From: Prosthecomicrobium sp. N25
GTDB taxonomy: Bacteria; Pseudomonadota; Alphaproteobacteria; Rhizobiales; Ancalomicrobiaceae
Assembly: GCF_037203705.1 (NCBI RefSeq)
Contig: NZ_JBBCAT010000001.1
Span: 1 to 64,000, forward strand
Length of the DNA stretch: 64,000 bases
Direction of reading: 5' to 3'
The notes below the pieces were generated by a model. The model was not told the origin of the DNA. It saw only the letters and a list, made by a program, of their open reading frames with translations, and did no database searches. Of this stretch, positions 63,183 through 64,000 are shown one piece after another (within the stretch, counting starts at the first letter, position 1; every line of letters starts with the position of its first letter). The translations under genes were made by a program, and so were the position numbers.

Positions 63183-64000
63183 ATGAACCACAAGCCAGCC
63201 GACGACCACCGCATCGACCACTTCTTCTCCATGCCCTCCGCGCGGGCCGACGGCTGGCGCGCGCTCGCCGACGTGGCGGGCGCCTGGGCCGACGGCAGGG
63301 CCGCTGTGGGCGCCGTCGCGGAGGCCTTCGCGACGGCGACCGGCATGGAGGACTTCCACGCCTTCCCGGGCGCCCGGCTCCTCGCGGCGCTGAAGGAGCG
63401 GCTCGCCGCCGGCGAGGCCAAGGGCTTCGCGGCCCTGGCGCGGCGCCTCTCCGCCGCCATCGTCACCCGCGACTACAAGTACGACCCGGCCGAATGGGAG
63501 ACCGGCGACGAGACCGGCGACACGCCGGCCGACATCCTGCCCCCGACCCTCGGCCGGGGCGAGGCGCGCCGGCCCTATTTCGAGATGCTGCTGGTCACGC
63601 CCGGCGCTGCGGTCAAGGGCGCCGAGCAGTCGGCCGAGCTGCGGCGGATGCGCCGGCCCGAGGACCAGTTCGTCTATGAGGCGGTCCCGGTCGGAAGCTT
63701 CGAGGACGCGGTCTGCGCCGCCATCGTGAACCCCGACATCGCGGCCGTCACCATCTACGAGGGCTTCGCCTACGCCTCGCGCCATGACGCGCCGGTGCTT
63801 CGCCGCGTCCTCGCCTCGGTCGGCCTCGACAAGCTGGCGGGGGACAGCCGTGACATGACGCTGGCGCTCGCCCGCGGCCTGAAGCGGGTCCGGCCCGACC
63901 TCGACATCTACGTCCTGTCGGACCGCCACGTGGAGGAGCTGGCCGGCGACCCGCGCGCCGCGTCCATCAGGCGCGTCCTCTACTCGATCGAGGAGATGCT
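63183..64000 (+). CDS. N-terminal part of a probable Orn/Lys/Arg decarboxylase (cut by window end)
   Basis: The gene runs off the window after 272 codons. Visible are a helical N-terminal region (1-90) and a mixed wing-like domain with DQFVYEAVPVGSFEDAVCAA, RPDLDIYVLSDRHVEELAG and IRRVLYSIEEML. These match the N-terminal part of the large PLP-dependent Orn/Lys/Arg decarboxylase-like proteins of Hyphomicrobiales. The PLP lysine lies beyond the window, so the call is tentative. ATG 63183 follows GGAGGGGCG. It may help acid resistance. Confidence 0.6.
   Translation, partial: MNHKPADDHRIDHFFSMPSARADGWRALADVAGAWADGRAAVGAVAEAFATATGMEDFHAFPGARLLAALKERLAAGEAKGFAALARRLSAAIVTRDYKYDPAEWETGDETGDTPADILPPTLGRGEARRPYFEMLLVTPGAAVKGAEQSAELRRMRRPEDQFVYEAVPVGSFEDAVCAAIVNPDIAAVTIYEGFAYASRHDAPVLRRVLASVGLDKLAGDSRDMTLALARGLKRVRPDLDIYVLSDRHVEELAGDPRAASIRRVLYSIEEM

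Overview
The window is high-GC DNA with the gene content of an alphaproteobacterium, most likely a member of Hyphomicrobiales. The basis is a DUF5681 protein, HWE-type and KaiC-like signalling genes, AtzG/AtzE-type amidase genes, many enolase-superfamily paralogues, a napFDAGHBC operon and the codon style. The species cannot be fixed from sequence alone. No rRNA, tRNA or CRISPR array was recognised.

Region 1 (1-8.8 kb) is accessory. A tightly coupled minus-strand operon encodes a RecQ-like helicase, a 300-residue protein, a 1112-residue ATPase and a 232-residue protein. The first three match DpdF, DpdG and DpdH of the 7-deazapurine-in-DNA (Dpd) restriction cluster in architecture, size and order. 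The end of another, apparently frameshifted, helicase-like gene converges on it from the left edge, and a small zinc-ribbon protein follows. Region 2 (9-11.5 kb) is decayed: a frameshifted class III adenylate cyclase and a possible ROK-like kinase remnant. Region 3 (about 11.56-17.13 kb) looks like a small integrated element. It has a P4-type integrase, an AlpA-like regulator, a primase-like gene, a RepA-like helicase, a DUF5681 protein, and a block of GTGGC/GCCAC hairpins and tandem repeats that could be its origin. The 10-mer TTTTGTGGGC occurs at both ends.

Region 4 (17.9-27.7 kb) holds a coupled three-gene unit (unknown protein, double KaiC-domain ATPase, PAS-histidine kinase). It is followed by a divergent XRE regulator/VOC pair, a membrane-anchored hydrolase, a B12-binding protein, a persulfide dioxygenase-rhodanese fusion and a small membrane protein. 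Region 5 (27.8-36.3 kb) is a catabolic locus: an alpha/beta hydrolase, part of a polar amino-acid type ABC transporter with a GntR regulator, then a coupled operon of VOC protein, deacylase, AtzG-like, AtzE-like amidase and amidohydrolase. Identical TTGT-N3-ACAA operators precede the permease and the binding-protein genes.

Region 6 (36.5-50.3 kb) is a divergent sugar-acid type locus. A GntR regulator and four mandelate-racemase/muconate-lactonizing (MR/MLE) enzymes read left. A complete ABC sugar importer, two more MR/MLE enzymes and an RraA-like aldolase read right. Transport, dehydration or racemisation, and aldol cleavage could thus be encoded together.

Region 7 (50.5-58.2 kb) is periplasmic nitrate reduction: a DUF2478 gene, then napFDAGHBC behind an FNR/FixK-type box. 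Region 8 (58.3-64 kb) carries an orphan glutamate-type binding protein, an HlyD-like protein with a small membrane partner, polyphosphate kinase 2 and the start of a probable Orn/Lys/Arg decarboxylase cut by the window edge. GC-rich hairpins sit between genes after the sugar-binding protein gene, after the RraA gene and after napA, where they probably tune expression within operons.
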